A stretch of DNA of 64,000 nucleotides from contig CARUOB010000007.1 in assembly GCA_949076555.1 (NCBI GenBank), positions 532 to 64,531 on the forward strand, written 5' to 3'. This document shows, piece by piece, positions 44,933 through 54,332 of the stretch. The stretch comes from an uncultured Lachnospiraceae bacterium. Its GTDB lineage: Bacteria > Bacillota > Clostridia > Lachnospirales > Lachnospiraceae. A program made the translations under genes and the position numbers. Below the pieces are notes generated by a model, which was not told the DNA's origin, searched no databases, and worked only from the letters and a program-made list of their open reading frames with translations. Each line of letters starts with the position of its first letter. Positions within the stretch are counted from its first letter, which is position 1.

Positions 44933-45928
44933 TTATTTTTCTAACTCTACATCTTTTAGCAGCGCGCGGATATCATCCACCCCAAGCCAATCGGTGTTGT
45001 TATCGGAACTGTAATGGAAGCCTTCCATCACCTTTTTGCCCGAAAGATCCGGCTGCTGCCTGTTGTTCCATGTCATCTGGGGATAGACGATAAAATGCTT
45101 GTCATACTCATAGGTGGTCGCCGAATCCTCCGTCGTCACCATGATCTCGTGCAGCTTCTCCCCGGGTCTGATGCCTGTCTCGACAAGTTTACACCCGGGC
45201 AGCATCGCCTCCGCCAGATCCGTGATCTTAAAGGAGGGAATCTTACTGATAAAGGTCTCCCCGCCGTTTGCCTCCGCCAGTGCCTTGATCACCAGTTCCA
45301 CGCCCTGCGTCAGGCTGATCCAGAACCGGGTCATACGCAGATCCGTGATCGGAAGCTCTTTCGCCCCCTCCTGAATCAGTTTGTGGAAGAAGGGAATGAC
45401 GGAACCCCGGCTGCCCGCCACGTTTCCGTATCTCACGATGGAGAAATTGATATCCTTCGTGCCCACGTAAGCGTTCGCCGCCACAAACAGTTTGTCCGAC
45501 ACGAGTTTCGTCCCGCCGTAAAGATTTACCGGGTTCACCGCTTTGTCCGTGGACAGCGCCACCACCTTGCGCACACCCGTGTCAAGCGCCGCGTCGATCA
45601 CGTTCATGGCGCCGTGGATGTTGGTCTTGATGGCTTCGTTGGGATTATACTCACAGGCAGGCACCTGCTTTAAAGCCGCCGCGTGAATGATATAATCCAC
45701 GCCCTCGCAGGCCCGCTTTAAGCGCTCCACGTCGCGCACATCACCGATGAAAAACCGCAGCTTTTCCTCGTGCTCCTTAAACTCGTTTGCCATCATCCAC
45801 TGTTTAAATTCATCCCTCGAATAAATGATAATTTTCTTCGGTTCATAGTGGGACAGCACGTATCTGGTAAAGCATTTCCCGAAAGAACCCGTTCCCCCGG
45901 TTATCAGTATGGTTTTATCCTTTAACAT
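44933..45928 (-). CDS. pseB: UDP-GlcNAc 4,6-dehydratase (inverting)
   Basis: A 331-residue soluble SDR enzyme of the FlaA1/PseB type, the first step of pseudaminic acid synthesis (4,6-dehydration with 5-epimerisation). NAD-binding GGTGSFG is at residues 11-17 and the catalytic set is D128, K129, Y137, K141 in STDKAVNPVNLYGGTK. It lacks the membrane domain of PglF. Start 45928 has AGGAAGGAG 5 nt upstream; the 20-codon longer frame runs into repeat A3 and is rejected. Confidence 0.94.
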   Translation of the reverse strand: MLKDKTILITGGTGSFGKCFTRYVLSHYEPKKIIIYSRDEFKQWMMANEFKEHEEKLRFFIGDVRDVERLKRACEGVDYIIHAAALKQVPACEYNPNEAIKTNIHGAMNVIDAALDTGVRKVVALSTDKAVNPVNLYGGTKLVSDKLFVAANAYVGTKDINFSIVRYGNVAGSRGSVIPFFHKLIQEGAKELPITDLRMTRFWISLTQGVELVIKALAEANGGETFISKIPSFKITDLAEAMLPGCKLVETGIRPGEKLHEIMVTTEDSATTYEYDKHFIVYPQMTWNNRQQPDLSGKKVMEGFHYSSDNNTDWLGVDDIRALLKDVELEK

Positions 45929-45978
45929 AAATCTCCTTCCTGTTTCCCGCCTTAACCGCCATATCACAGCTATGCCGC

Positions 45979-46092
45979 AGACGAACAAGTTCGTCTCGGA
46001 GAATGCCGCTTTTCGGGCATTCTCCTGAGTGAAACATAGAACTTCTTAGCGAAGCAGCCTCTGCTGCTAAGCTTTAGAAGTTCTTTTCACTC
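45979..46092 (-). repeat. Structured dispersed repeat A, copy 3
   Basis: Three parts: AGACGAA/TTCGTCT hairpin at 45979-45996, GGAGAATGCC/GGCATTCTCC hairpin at 45998-46025, and a long imperfect hairpin at 46027-46092 with outer GAGTGAA/TTCACTC, inner AGAACTTCT/AGAAGTTCT and the core GCGAAGCAGCCTCTGCTGC. The TGA stop of mtnA (46087-46089) lies inside the outer stem, so the repeat encodes the end of mtnA. It is the most complete copy. Confidence 0.85.
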
Positions 46093-47148
46093 TATGCCTA
46101 GCGCACGAAACGCCTTCTCGTACGGCGCCCTGCAAAGCCCCTTTTCCGTAATGATTCCTGTAATCAGCGAATGATCCGTCACATCGAAAGCGGGATTATA
46201 CACCTTAACGCCCTCCGGCGCCATCCGCTCCTTGTACCACATCTCGGTAACCTCCGATGCCTCCCGCTCCTCGATGGGAATCTGCTCCCCTGTGGCGAGC
46301 GACATGTCTATGGTGGAGCTGGGCGCGCATACATAGAAGGGAATCCCGTAATGCTTCGCCAATACAGCCACTCCAGAAGTGCCGATTTTGTTGGCGGCAT
46401 CGCCGTTTGCCGCCACCCGGTCACAGCCTACAAAAACCAGATTCACAAATCCGCTCTTCATCACGGTGGACGCCATATTGTCGCAGATCAGCGTCGTGTC
46501 GATACCCGCGCCGTGCAGCTCAAAAGCCGTCAGTCTGGCTCCCTGCAAAAGCGGTCTCGTCTCGTCACAGTATACCCGGAAATCCGTCATTCCATGCTCA
46601 AGCGCCACATACATGGGTGCCGTGGCCGTACCGTATTTCGCTGTGGCAAGCGTCCCCGCGTTACAGTGGGTGAGTATCCCGTCCCCCGCTTTCATCAGTC
46701 CAAAACCGATCTCCCCGATGCTGCGGCTGATCGCCACGTCCTCATCCCGGATGGCCTGCGCCTCCGCAAAGAGAATATCTTTTATTTCCTCCACCGGCTG
46801 ACCGGCATGTGCAAGCAGCGTGCGCTCCATCCTGTCTAACGCCCAGAACAGATTGACCGCCGTTGGGCGCGAAGAAGCCAGAACCTTTTTCTGTTCCCGA
46901 AACGCCGCGAGAAAAGCCTCGTAATCCTGCGCATCGATGCGGGACGCGGTGAGCGCAATCCCGTAGGCGGCGCAGACACCGATGGCCGGGGCGCCTCTGA
47001 CCCGCAGAAAGCGGATCGCCTCATAAATATCTTCTATTTTTTCCACTCGCAGCACTTTCACCATACCCGGCAGCAATGTCTGGTCCAATATCTCCAGACA
47101 GCTCCTATCCTCCGAGAGACGGACTGTGTCCAATTTTAATGCATCCAT
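46087..47148 (-). CDS. mtnA: S-methyl-5-thioribose-1-phosphate isomerase
   Basis: A 353-residue aldose-ketose isomerase of the methionine salvage pathway. RGAPAIG is at 51-57, the catalytic cysteine is C162 in THCNAGTLATAKYG and the catalytic aspartate is D243 in GCDRVAANGD; lysine-containing NKIGTSG follows. Start 47148 is set by AGAGGAG 6 nt upstream; the longer frame would begin inside repeat B2. No other salvage gene is near, and the gene is bracketed by repeat B2 on its 5' side and A3 on its 3' side. Confidence 0.95.
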   Translation of the reverse strand: MDALKLDTVRLSEDRSCLEILDQTLLPGMVKVLRVEKIEDIYEAIRFLRVRGAPAIGVCAAYGIALTASRIDAQDYEAFLAAFREQKKVLASSRPTAVNLFWALDRMERTLLAHAGQPVEEIKDILFAEAQAIRDEDVAISRSIGEIGFGLMKAGDGILTHCNAGTLATAKYGTATAPMYVALEHGMTDFRVYCDETRPLLQGARLTAFELHGAGIDTTLICDNMASTVMKSGFVNLVFVGCDRVAANGDAANKIGTSGVAVLAKHYGIPFYVCAPSSTIDMSLATGEQIPIEEREASEVTEMWYKERMAPEGVKVYNPAFDVTDHSLITGIITEKGLCRAPYEKAFRALGIE

Positions 47149-47193
47149 ATCTGCTCCTCTATCTTTGTCGGTCAGCCTGCGCCATTCAGCACA

Positions 47194-47339
47194 CGCCATT
47201 CGCAAAATCGCATCTTCGATGCTCTCCGCTGTTTCACAGCTTCTTTTGCTCATAAACAGGCGTTCCCTCAGAGAATCATCCGCCTGTCAAGTTCGTGCAA
47301 GCCCGATTTGCCAGTCAAACGATTCTCTGGCTGAACTGG
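47194..47339 (-). repeat. Structured dispersed repeat B, copy 2
   Basis: About 146 bp aligned over its whole length with copy 1 (12824-12970) and in the same orientation. Pairs that changed together, such as AGAGAATC with GATTCTCT here against CAGAGC with GCTCTG in copy 1, suggest that the outer stem is conserved in structure. It lies between the DUF6056-like gene stop (36 bp away on the minus strand) and the mtnA start. Confidence 0.8.
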
Positions 47340-47374
47340 CAACATCTACATTATAGGCAGTTTCCACGGGTGTG

Positions 47375-48898
47375 TCAACGTATTTCACGCTGTGCCTCCC
47401 ACTCGTCCCGGGGCATGGCCACCAGAGATTTTTTCCTGAAAAACAGCGCCATTTTTTGATTTGTCCACTCCTCTTTGTCGAGCGTGATGGGCAGATGCAC
47501 AAGAGGTTCCTGCTCTCCCACGATAAAGGGCACCACCGCGTCCTCCACGCTCTCGTCCGTCAAAATTTCGGTAAGCTCGTCCATCTGCTCCTTATAGACA
47601 GCCGCCCTTCCCGTCCGGATATAGTAATAGCACACATAATCCGTGCTGTTTTTCAGATCCCCGCGGCAGACGATCACCACCAGAAACGCGGCGGCAAACC
47701 CAGCCGCATACAGGGGCAGGCGTAAGTTTTCACCCGCGCCGCTTTTTTCGCAGATCCATCCCAGCCCGTATATAAGACTGCCGAACAACGCCATGATAAA
47801 CACCCAGAAAATCGTGTTGGGGACGCCCACGGAAACCGATCCGTCGGAAACGGAGCCGCCCACAAACAATACCGGCCAGTAGACCGCGCAGTACAGTCCC
47901 CACAAATACAAAATCACCGCCCCGGGACAGGGAAAATGCAATCGGTACTTTGGCACCGTCTTTCGCAGGATATCCCACAGAATCACCGCCACCACAAGCA
48001 TGACCGCCATCGCCACAGGATAATCCAAAAAAGATTTCCCGATTCCCTGCATACCCTGCACAAGCGACTTGCCGACCGCCCCGATCATTCCCGCCGCCGT
48101 AACGTGGTACTGCGACCCGCCCCGCACCGCATTGCCCGGCGCAAGCGCACTGACCAGAAGCCCCGCCGTTTCAAACGCCCCGGGAATCAGCATGAAAAGC
48201 ACGCTGCGGCCCCTGTGGAGAAGCAAAGCCATAAGCAGCACAAGCAGGCCCAGCCCGAAAATTGCCGTCAAATAGTTGGTTCCCCCAAGAAGGGTCATCC
48301 ACAGGGAAGCCAGAACAAGATCTCTTTTCCTGAAAGCAAGCGCATAGCGGACAAGGCGGGCACAGCCAAACATGGCAAGCGCAAACGGCACCGTATAGTG
48401 CGCCGCCCCGTTATACCAGAAAATCGCCGAGGTCTGATAAGGCACAAACTGAATGAGCACAAGCAGAAGCACCGCGTCAAGCAGCAAAAAGTCCCGTTTC
48501 GTCATCTGCAGAAGCCGCACCAGCAGACAGTAGAGGAAGTCTGACACACCCCCGATGAGAAGCCCCGTCATCAAAACGGGAACAATCCCGTACGCATCAT
48601 GGGAAAAGACCTCCGGCTGCAGGGAAAACAGAAAAACCGAAAACCAGGTTCCCTGCCACGAAAAATAATACTTTTTCACGCTCGCAAAAGCCGCCTGCAA
48701 AACCCGAAACAGGGAATGTGTATCCACCCACGCCAGATGGGTCAGCAGACCGAATGACCAGTCGTCCCCCGATGCCCTGTCAACGCCGGCAAGTAAAAAA
48801 ATCGGCAGCAGGCTTAAGACAAAAACAATCACCGCCGCCCATGTCAGAGGCGTTCTCATATTTCCCGTTTTTACGGCATCCGCCCAAGTTTTCTTCAT
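47375..48898 (-). CDS. DUF6056-like multi-pass membrane protein
   Basis: A 507-residue protein with about 12 membrane helices. The first outer loop DRASGDDWSFG and the later FSWQGTWFS are the features I associate with DUF6056 proteins, a GT-C-like group in Gram-positive surface-polysaccharide clusters; this family call is from memory. Start 48898 overlaps the stop of the GT39-like gene (ATGA, 48895-48898); an upstream 21-codon extension is not supported. It is the last gene of the long assembly block. Confidence 0.75.
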   Translation of the reverse strand: MKKTWADAVKTGNMRTPLTWAAVIVFVLSLLPIFLLAGVDRASGDDWSFGLLTHLAWVDTHSLFRVLQAAFASVKKYYFSWQGTWFSVFLFSLQPEVFSHDAYGIVPVLMTGLLIGGVSDFLYCLLVRLLQMTKRDFLLLDAVLLLVLIQFVPYQTSAIFWYNGAAHYTVPFALAMFGCARLVRYALAFRKRDLVLASLWMTLLGGTNYLTAIFGLGLLVLLMALLLHRGRSVLFMLIPGAFETAGLLVSALAPGNAVRGGSQYHVTAAGMIGAVGKSLVQGMQGIGKSFLDYPVAMAVMLVVAVILWDILRKTVPKYRLHFPCPGAVILYLWGLYCAVYWPVLFVGGSVSDGSVSVGVPNTIFWVFIMALFGSLIYGLGWICEKSGAGENLRLPLYAAGFAAAFLVVIVCRGDLKNSTDYVCYYYIRTGRAAVYKEQMDELTEILTDESVEDAVVPFIVGEQEPLVHLPITLDKEEWTNQKMALFFRKKSLVAMPRDEWEAQREIR

Positions 48899-50637
48899 TC
48901 CGTCAAATCCCCCGTACCGCTCCGGGTGTCCCCGCCGCCGCTGTAATACCACGTTTCGCAAAACTTGTGCGAATGCTGAAGACGGCCTTCCGACAGTTTC
49001 CCGTTCCCGGAAGGAATCCGCCCATTCTGTGCGGCTCCACTCTCCGCGTCGTCGTATAAAGGAATATATGCCACCACCGCGTCCGCCGCCGCAATCTCAG
49101 GCTCCGTGATCGGCTCCTCGCTCGCGGCGCTGACAAAGTACACCTTATCATGCTTCATAAGTTCGTCCGCCACAGCCCAGATGCACCACTCCTCACCGGG
49201 CTTATATATATATACCGCCGGAACTTGCGCTGCGGCCTGCGCCCCGGCAAGCGCCGTTTCCTCCTTTGCCTCCGGATAGAGAAATACCACATCCGCCCTC
49301 ACATATCCTAAGGCCACAAGCGCCACACAAAAAACTGCCGCCGCGCCGACCGCCCTTTTTTCATACCCGCCATCCGAAAGCAGGCGCCGCATCAGCAAAT
49401 CCATACCAAGAAAGAGAAGCAGCACCACAATCCCGTAAATCGGAAGCTGGTAGCGGTTGGAAGTATCCCCCAGCAAAAGCGCGGTCTTCGACACCGCCAA
49501 AAAATATCCGGCCGCCGTAAAAAGCAGCATATCAAACGGTGCGCCTGCCAAAACGCCCTTTCCCGCAAGCTGTCCACCCTGCACATTTTTCTTCTGCGCC
49601 GCTCCCCCATGCCGCCTTCTCCCGCTCAACAGGCGCACCGCCGCTGCCGCCGCAAGAAGCAGCAGCAGGCCAAGCAGGCCGCCGAACACATAGCGGTTCA
49701 TCAGATCCCAGAAAAAGAAAATCCGCTCGAGGGTATTCGACAAATCAAAAAAATTCTCCGTGGCCTGCGCCCCCCGCTGTCCTTTGAACATCTGACCCGG
49801 AAACGCCGGGTAAGTCAGATACGCCAGAACGAAAGCCAATCCCTGAAACAGACCGTACCGCAGACAGTTCCAAATATTCCTGTCACGCCGCAAAAGCCAG
49901 ACGCAAAACGAAACGGCCAGAAAGAACAGAAAGATAAAATAATAATACTGTGTCAGAAAGCCCACGTAAGTCACCGCCGCCATGAAAAGAAGCGTCCCCA
50001 CAGAAAGTCTTGTTCCGCCCCCTGCATCCGTCAGGCTCCCTTCCCCTCTGCCGCTCTCCTCTTCCCGAACCACGACACGCACATGCAAAATCGCGCTAAG
50101 CAGCACAAACGCCGTCAGCATTTCATACATCCGGATAAACACCACGCCGCTCATGGCCGCCGGACTGCATCCGTAAACAAACATCACGAAAAGAGGAATC
50201 GGCTGTCTTTTCCCCGCGGCTAAATATGACAAATATGTCAGAAGTATGAGATTGATCCCGTGAAAAAAGAGATTGACCGAAAGCCCGATCCACTTGGAAA
50301 ACACACCCGGCACAAGGGACGCCACCGTGTGAAATACCCAGTAATACATGGGCGGATGCACGTCCCACGACTGCACCTGCTTTACCAGACCATACTGAAA
50401 CCGCTCCCCCGGAAGCACCACAAATTCATTGCGGTATTCGTCCCGCTCCATCCATTTTCCGTCCTCCACATAGAAGCCGTTCGTCCGCGCCGTGGAGTAG
50501 TAGGTGTAAAACTCGTCCTCATGGAATCCCTGTTTCTGCGCGCAGAACCAGAATGCCGCCGCCATCTGCAGAAGCCAGAGTACAATAAAACACACCATAT
50601 ATTTGGTTTTTTTCCCGCTGCCCTTTCGCTCAACCAT
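48895..50637 (-). CDS. GT39-like membrane glycosyltransferase
   Basis: A 580-residue multi-pass protein with the glycosyltransferase family 39/ArnT-type features: an acidic pair in the first outer loop (GFHEDEFYTYY, E40-D41-E42) and the WDVHPPMYYWVFH motif at 91-103. Such enzymes use polyprenyl-phosphate sugars outside the membrane. Two loops have hydrophilic Gly/Arg/Glu-rich insertions (about 50004-50067 and near residues 335-360). It overlaps the upstream GT2 gene by 8 bp and the downstream gene by 4 bp, indicating a tightly coupled operon. Confidence 0.85.
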   Translation of the reverse strand: MVERKGSGKKTKYMVCFIVLWLLQMAAAFWFCAQKQGFHEDEFYTYYSTARTNGFYVEDGKWMERDEYRNEFVVLPGERFQYGLVKQVQSWDVHPPMYYWVFHTVASLVPGVFSKWIGLSVNLFFHGINLILLTYLSYLAAGKRQPIPLFVMFVYGCSPAAMSGVVFIRMYEMLTAFVLLSAILHVRVVVREEESGRGEGSLTDAGGGTRLSVGTLLFMAAVTYVGFLTQYYYFIFLFFLAVSFCVWLLRRDRNIWNCLRYGLFQGLAFVLAYLTYPAFPGQMFKGQRGAQATENFFDLSNTLERIFFFWDLMNRYVFGGLLGLLLLLAAAAAVRLLSGRRRHGGAAQKKNVQGGQLAGKGVLAGAPFDMLLFTAAGYFLAVSKTALLLGDTSNRYQLPIYGIVVLLLFLGMDLLMRRLLSDGGYEKRAVGAAAVFCVALVALGYVRADVVFLYPEAKEETALAGAQAAAQVPAVYIYKPGEEWCIWAVADELMKHDKVYFVSAASEEPITEPEIAAADAVVAYIPLYDDAESGAAQNGRIPSGNGKLSEGRLQHSHKFCETWYYSGGGDTRSGTGDLTE

Positions 50638-51637
50638 GCCCGCACTTTTCCCTCAACTTCATCTTTCCCGCGTGCACCGTCCTGGCCGCACGGGGGGCCG
50701 CCGAAAGCAGCAGCAGATAAGCTCTGTTTTTCCCCGTCAGATAGGGATTTTTTATCGTATCCCCCGTATGCCGCCGCAAATATTTTTTCACATTTGTGTA
50801 AAATGTGTTGTCCCTGTTCATTTGGGACAACGGCACATGCAGCATGTAATCCAGCCTCTGATAGAGGTTAAAGCGCACCGCATAGTCGTGCAGGGCAGGA
50901 TATTTCCGATCCACAAGCGTCTGCACCTTGTCCGCATTTTCCACGATATCCAGAAACACCCGCGAAAAACTGTCCTTCGTCCTCTTTCTCGTGGTGCTGT
51001 CCGGCCTGCAGACCACGTGGTAACCCTGCTCCGGTAAAATCCCGATGCCCGGAATCTCCTGCAAAATATCCAAAAGCAGCCGGAAATCCTCGTTCAGCTC
51101 GCCTTCCGGAAACCTGTGGCCCTCAAAGATTTTGCGCGGAAACAGCTTTGTGCAAAAGGAGCTGTCCCCCCGGTGCAAAAGAAGCTCTTTTATGAACGTC
51201 TCCGAGTCGCAATACCACTCCTTCTCCGGCGGCACGCAAATATCCGGCAGCCGCTTTCCCTCCTCGTCCACCTCGTCGCGGGATATCTGCGCCACAGGGT
51301 ACTCCCCCCTCTCCAGCGCCGAAACCAGCTTCTCATACACATAGGCGTCTACATAATCGTCGCTGTCCGCAAATCCCACATAATCCCCGGAGGCCATCGA
51401 AAGCCCGACATTTCTGGCGGAAGAAGCGCCCCCGTTCTCCTTATGGTAAGCGGCAATGCGCGCATCCGACGCCGCAAGCTGTTCACAGAGCTTCCCCGTG
51501 CCGTCCGTGGAACCGTCGTCAATCAAAAGAATTTCCAGCTCTTCGTACGTCTGGGCGCAGAGGGAGCGCACACATCTTTCCAGACAGTTTATGGAATTGT
51601 ATACAGGAACAATCACACTGATTTTTTTCGTCTCCAT
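50630..51637 (-). CDS. Glycosyltransferase family 2
   Basis: A 335-residue GT-A glycosyltransferase with VIVPVYNSINCLERCV at the start, LLIDDGSTDGTG for nucleotide binding and FADSDDYVDAY as metal site. The C-terminal ~120 residues are basic and probably bind the membrane. AAGGAG lies just 3 nt before the ATG. It follows the GT4 gene by 42 bp. Donor and acceptor are unknown. Confidence 0.9.
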   Translation of the reverse strand: METKKISVIVPVYNSINCLERCVRSLCAQTYEELEILLIDDGSTDGTGKLCEQLAASDARIAAYHKENGGASSARNVGLSMASGDYVGFADSDDYVDAYVYEKLVSALERGEYPVAQISRDEVDEEGKRLPDICVPPEKEWYCDSETFIKELLLHRGDSSFCTKLFPRKIFEGHRFPEGELNEDFRLLLDILQEIPGIGILPEQGYHVVCRPDSTTRKRTKDSFSRVFLDIVENADKVQTLVDRKYPALHDYAVRFNLYQRLDYMLHVPLSQMNRDNTFYTNVKKYLRRHTGDTIKNPYLTGKNRAYLLLLSAAPRAARTVHAGKMKLREKCGHG

Positions 51638-51679
51638 CTGCTCCTTTCGGCCCGTTTGCCGCGATTTTACATCCCTTTG

Positions 51680-52876
51680 CTACCGTGTTTTTGCCCTCTG
51701 CCCTGCATCGTCCGCAGGCAGATATTTCCCCGGCTTAATGACAGGCGCCTCGCTAAGCGGCCCCTCTTCCTCCGGGCAGAGCCTTCCCCGACGCATGCCT
51801 TCCACAAACCGCAAAAGAGCGGAAGCCGCATGTTCCGCATTCCACACATCCCGGATGGTCTTGTAGGCGGCACGCCCCATGCCCCGCCGTTCCTCCCAAT
51901 TTTCAAACAGATCCAGCACCAGCGCCTCCATCTTTTCATAGCGGCCGCCGGGATAGAGCAGACCGTTCTCTCCATGGCGGATCAGATAAGGCGCCGCCCC
52001 CACACGGGCATCAACCACTTCCACACAACCGCTGTTCATCCCCTCGTTGACCACCGCGCCCCAGCCCTCCAAGTGATTGCTGGTGAAAAGATGGATGTGG
52101 CACTTCTCCATCACATCCCGCACCCGATCCGGTTTCGTATATCCGTAAAACACAAAATCGTCCGAAAGTCCTTCCCGCCTGACTTCTTCCTTTATGGCGG
52201 ATTCCAGTTCACCGCCGCCAATCATATGCACGCGATAGGCATATCCCTTCCTGCGCAGCGTCCTGCCAAGCCGCACCGCGTACTCCGGATGCTTTAGCGG
52301 AATAAACCGCCCCGCCCAGACAATCTCAAGGGGACCCTCCTTCGACTTCATCGTTTCAAACGCCTCGTCACTGTAAACCCGCAGTTTTGTAAAATAGCCC
52401 CACTTAAAAAGTTTCCCCGGATAGGCCCCGATCAAGTGAAAATCCGACGCCGTATACGCGCCCGCACAGAGCATACAAATATTTTCTCCCCGATACCTGA
52501 TATGCTCCCTGTACTTCGCCGCAAGGCCTCTGGGTGAGACCGCTTTCCACTGTCCCTCCCGGTACAGCCGCTCGCTCACCCGAAGCGTTGTTTTGCCCGA
52601 TCGAAGCCGCGGCGTCACGATGTCTTCCCTGCCCGTCCAGCCAAACAGCACCACATCGCTCTCCATAATCCGTTTCAGACACGCATACTCGTCCTGATAA
52701 AGGCACATGACATAGGGTATTTCGTTCACATCTACACTCCACCCCATCTCCACGCGCTCCGCCTCCATGGGCATGGTCTGGATAAAGACAAACCCCTTTC
52801 CCAGCCGCTTATACAGCGCCTCGCAGAAGGGAAGCTGATGATGGTTGATGTAGTTTGATACAAAGGTAAAAGTCAT
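51680..52876 (-). CDS. Glycosyltransferase family 4
   Basis: A 398-residue GT-B glycosyltransferase. It begins MTFTFVSNYINHHQLPF, a start seen in some GT4 enzymes with short N-terminal domains, and has EIVWAGRFIPLKHPE and an EX7E motif in HLEGWGAVVNEGM. Start 52876 is fixed by GGAGG; the longer frame from 52912 would translate the GAGAATGCC hairpin of repeat A4 and is rejected. The tail beyond residue ~350 is Pro/Glu/Arg-rich and probably disordered. Confidence 0.88.
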   Translation of the reverse strand: MTFTFVSNYINHHQLPFCEALYKRLGKGFVFIQTMPMEAERVEMGWSVDVNEIPYVMCLYQDEYACLKRIMESDVVLFGWTGREDIVTPRLRSGKTTLRVSERLYREGQWKAVSPRGLAAKYREHIRYRGENICMLCAGAYTASDFHLIGAYPGKLFKWGYFTKLRVYSDEAFETMKSKEGPLEIVWAGRFIPLKHPEYAVRLGRTLRRKGYAYRVHMIGGGELESAIKEEVRREGLSDDFVFYGYTKPDRVRDVMEKCHIHLFTSNHLEGWGAVVNEGMNSGCVEVVDARVGAAPYLIRHGENGLLYPGGRYEKMEALVLDLFENWEERRGMGRAAYKTIRDVWNAEHAASALLRFVEGMRRGRLCPEEEGPLSEAPVIKPGKYLPADDAGQRAKTR

Positions 52877-52889
52877 ATTTTTCCTCCAC

Positions 52890-52984
52890 GGAGAATGCCG
52901 TATTTTAGGCATTCTCCCGTGTGAGACTTAGTACTTCTTCGCGAAGCAACCTTTGCTGCGAGTGATTAGAAGTACTTCTCACAC
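52890..52984 (-). repeat. Structured dispersed repeat A, copy 4
   Basis: A GGAGAATGCC/GGCATTCTCC hairpin at 52890-52917 is followed by a long hairpin at 52919-52984 with outer GTGTGAGA/TCTCACAC, inner AGTACTTCT/AGAAGTACT and core GCGAAGCAACCTTTGCTGC. The last base is the first base of the TAG stop (52984-52986) of the preceding GT4 gene. The hairpin ends only 14 bp before the next GT4 start, next to its ribosome site. Confidence 0.85.
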
Positions 52985-54270
52985 TATTCCATCATCTCCC
53001 GATAAATGTGCATCAGCCGATAATAGTTCTGATCCGCGTCATGGTTCACCCTGGCGTGCTTTCTGGCATTGTCGGAAAGCCTGTCCACAATGGCCTCTTT
53101 GGTGAACACCTCGATAATGCTGTCCGCCAGCGCGTCCACATCCCCGGGCGCATAGAGAAAGCCGTCCCCGCCGTCCGTCAGAATATTATGTATGCCGCCC
53201 ACATTGGCCGCCACACACGGTACGCCTAAAAGCATCGCCTCCCCCACGGAATTGGGAGAATTTTCAAGAACCGACGGGCAGACGAAAACCTGACAGCTTA
53301 GATACTGCTTTTTCATCTCCTCCGCGTCGATCCGCCCCAGCATATTGATCTTTTCTTCCAGATTGTTTTCACGGATCAGTTTTTTCAGATATTTGCCGTA
53401 AGCGGGCAGCTTCAGCGCGTCTTTCCACGTCTCCGCCCTCAAAATATCCGCGCCCGCCACATAGACTTCCGCATCCGGAAACTGCTCCAGAATCTTTGGC
53501 ATCGCCTGTAACAGATAGTGGAATCCCTTGAGCGGATAATCGCCCTGACTCAAAAAAATCCGGTGGGTCTGGCAGTTATTTTTATTCCACCTGTCGCGGT
53601 AAAACACGCTGCGCAGCGTCTCATTCAGAAAATGGTAAACCGCATTCGGATTTATCTTCGCCGTCTCCGCCCGGTCAAAATCCGTGCGGCCCGCTATATG
53701 GCCCACACGCTTGATCGCCTCGATCTCGTACACGCCCCGTTTTTCAAACTTTTTCTGCTGCTGTCTGATGCTGTCCTTCCTGATTCTGTCCCGGAAGGTG
53801 CTCTGCCTTTGTACTTTCACCGGCAGATCCGCCATATATACTTTTGCGATGGCGGATACAAGACCCTGAATGCCGATCAGCGTTTTCTCCGGCCGGTCAA
53901 ACACCTTGATCGACGCCAGCGCATGGGGAAATTCCGTGCCGAACACATGCAGAATATCCGGCTCAAAGTCATTGATAATAAGCTCGAAATGTTTCTCCAG
54001 CGCCGTGTCGTAGCGCTCCGGCGCCGCCATATCCTCCACAAAGCCGTAGCAGTGGCAGGAGATATTTTCCCCCAGCGGCATCATCCGGTCAAAATTTCCA
54101 AGCGACTCGTCCACCGGAAACGCAATGCCAAGCTCGATGCGGTTCCTCTCCTGTTCCATCACCACCCGGTCAAGCAGTCCGGAAAGCCATCCTTCCCTGT
54201 TGCTGCAGGGAAGATTTAATCGTTTGGCAATCGCCGGCAGCATAATATTGCACACCCATAATACCTTCAT
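52984..54270 (-). CDS. Glycosyltransferase family 4
   Basis: A 428-residue GT-B glycosyltransferase. It starts MKVLWVCNIMLPAIAKRLN and has LHVFGTEFPHA, IFLSQGDYPLKGFHYLL and an EX7E motif in VLENSPNSVGEAMLLGVP. The start at 54270 is set by GGGAGAGG upstream; an in-frame 115-codon extension overlaps the previous gene and is rejected. Its stop codon is created at the edge of repeat A4. It lies in the middle of the assembly block. Confidence 0.9.
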   Translation of the reverse strand: MKVLWVCNIMLPAIAKRLNLPCSNREGWLSGLLDRVVMEQERNRIELGIAFPVDESLGNFDRMMPLGENISCHCYGFVEDMAAPERYDTALEKHFELIINDFEPDILHVFGTEFPHALASIKVFDRPEKTLIGIQGLVSAIAKVYMADLPVKVQRQSTFRDRIRKDSIRQQQKKFEKRGVYEIEAIKRVGHIAGRTDFDRAETAKINPNAVYHFLNETLRSVFYRDRWNKNNCQTHRIFLSQGDYPLKGFHYLLQAMPKILEQFPDAEVYVAGADILRAETWKDALKLPAYGKYLKKLIRENNLEEKINMLGRIDAEEMKKQYLSCQVFVCPSVLENSPNSVGEAMLLGVPCVAANVGGIHNILTDGGDGFLYAPGDVDALADSIIEVFTKEAIVDRLSDNARKHARVNHDADQNYYRLMHIYREMME

Positions 54271-54332
54271 TTGTACCTCTCCCTTCGCGCACGACACCCT
54301 TCTCCACATGCCGCGCTCTTTTGCAACATCTT

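Noticed and set aside
47149..47253. 35-codon N-terminal extension of MtnA
   Set aside because: It would translate part of repeat B2; MtnA proteins begin near the ATG at 47148, which has AGAGGAG upstream.
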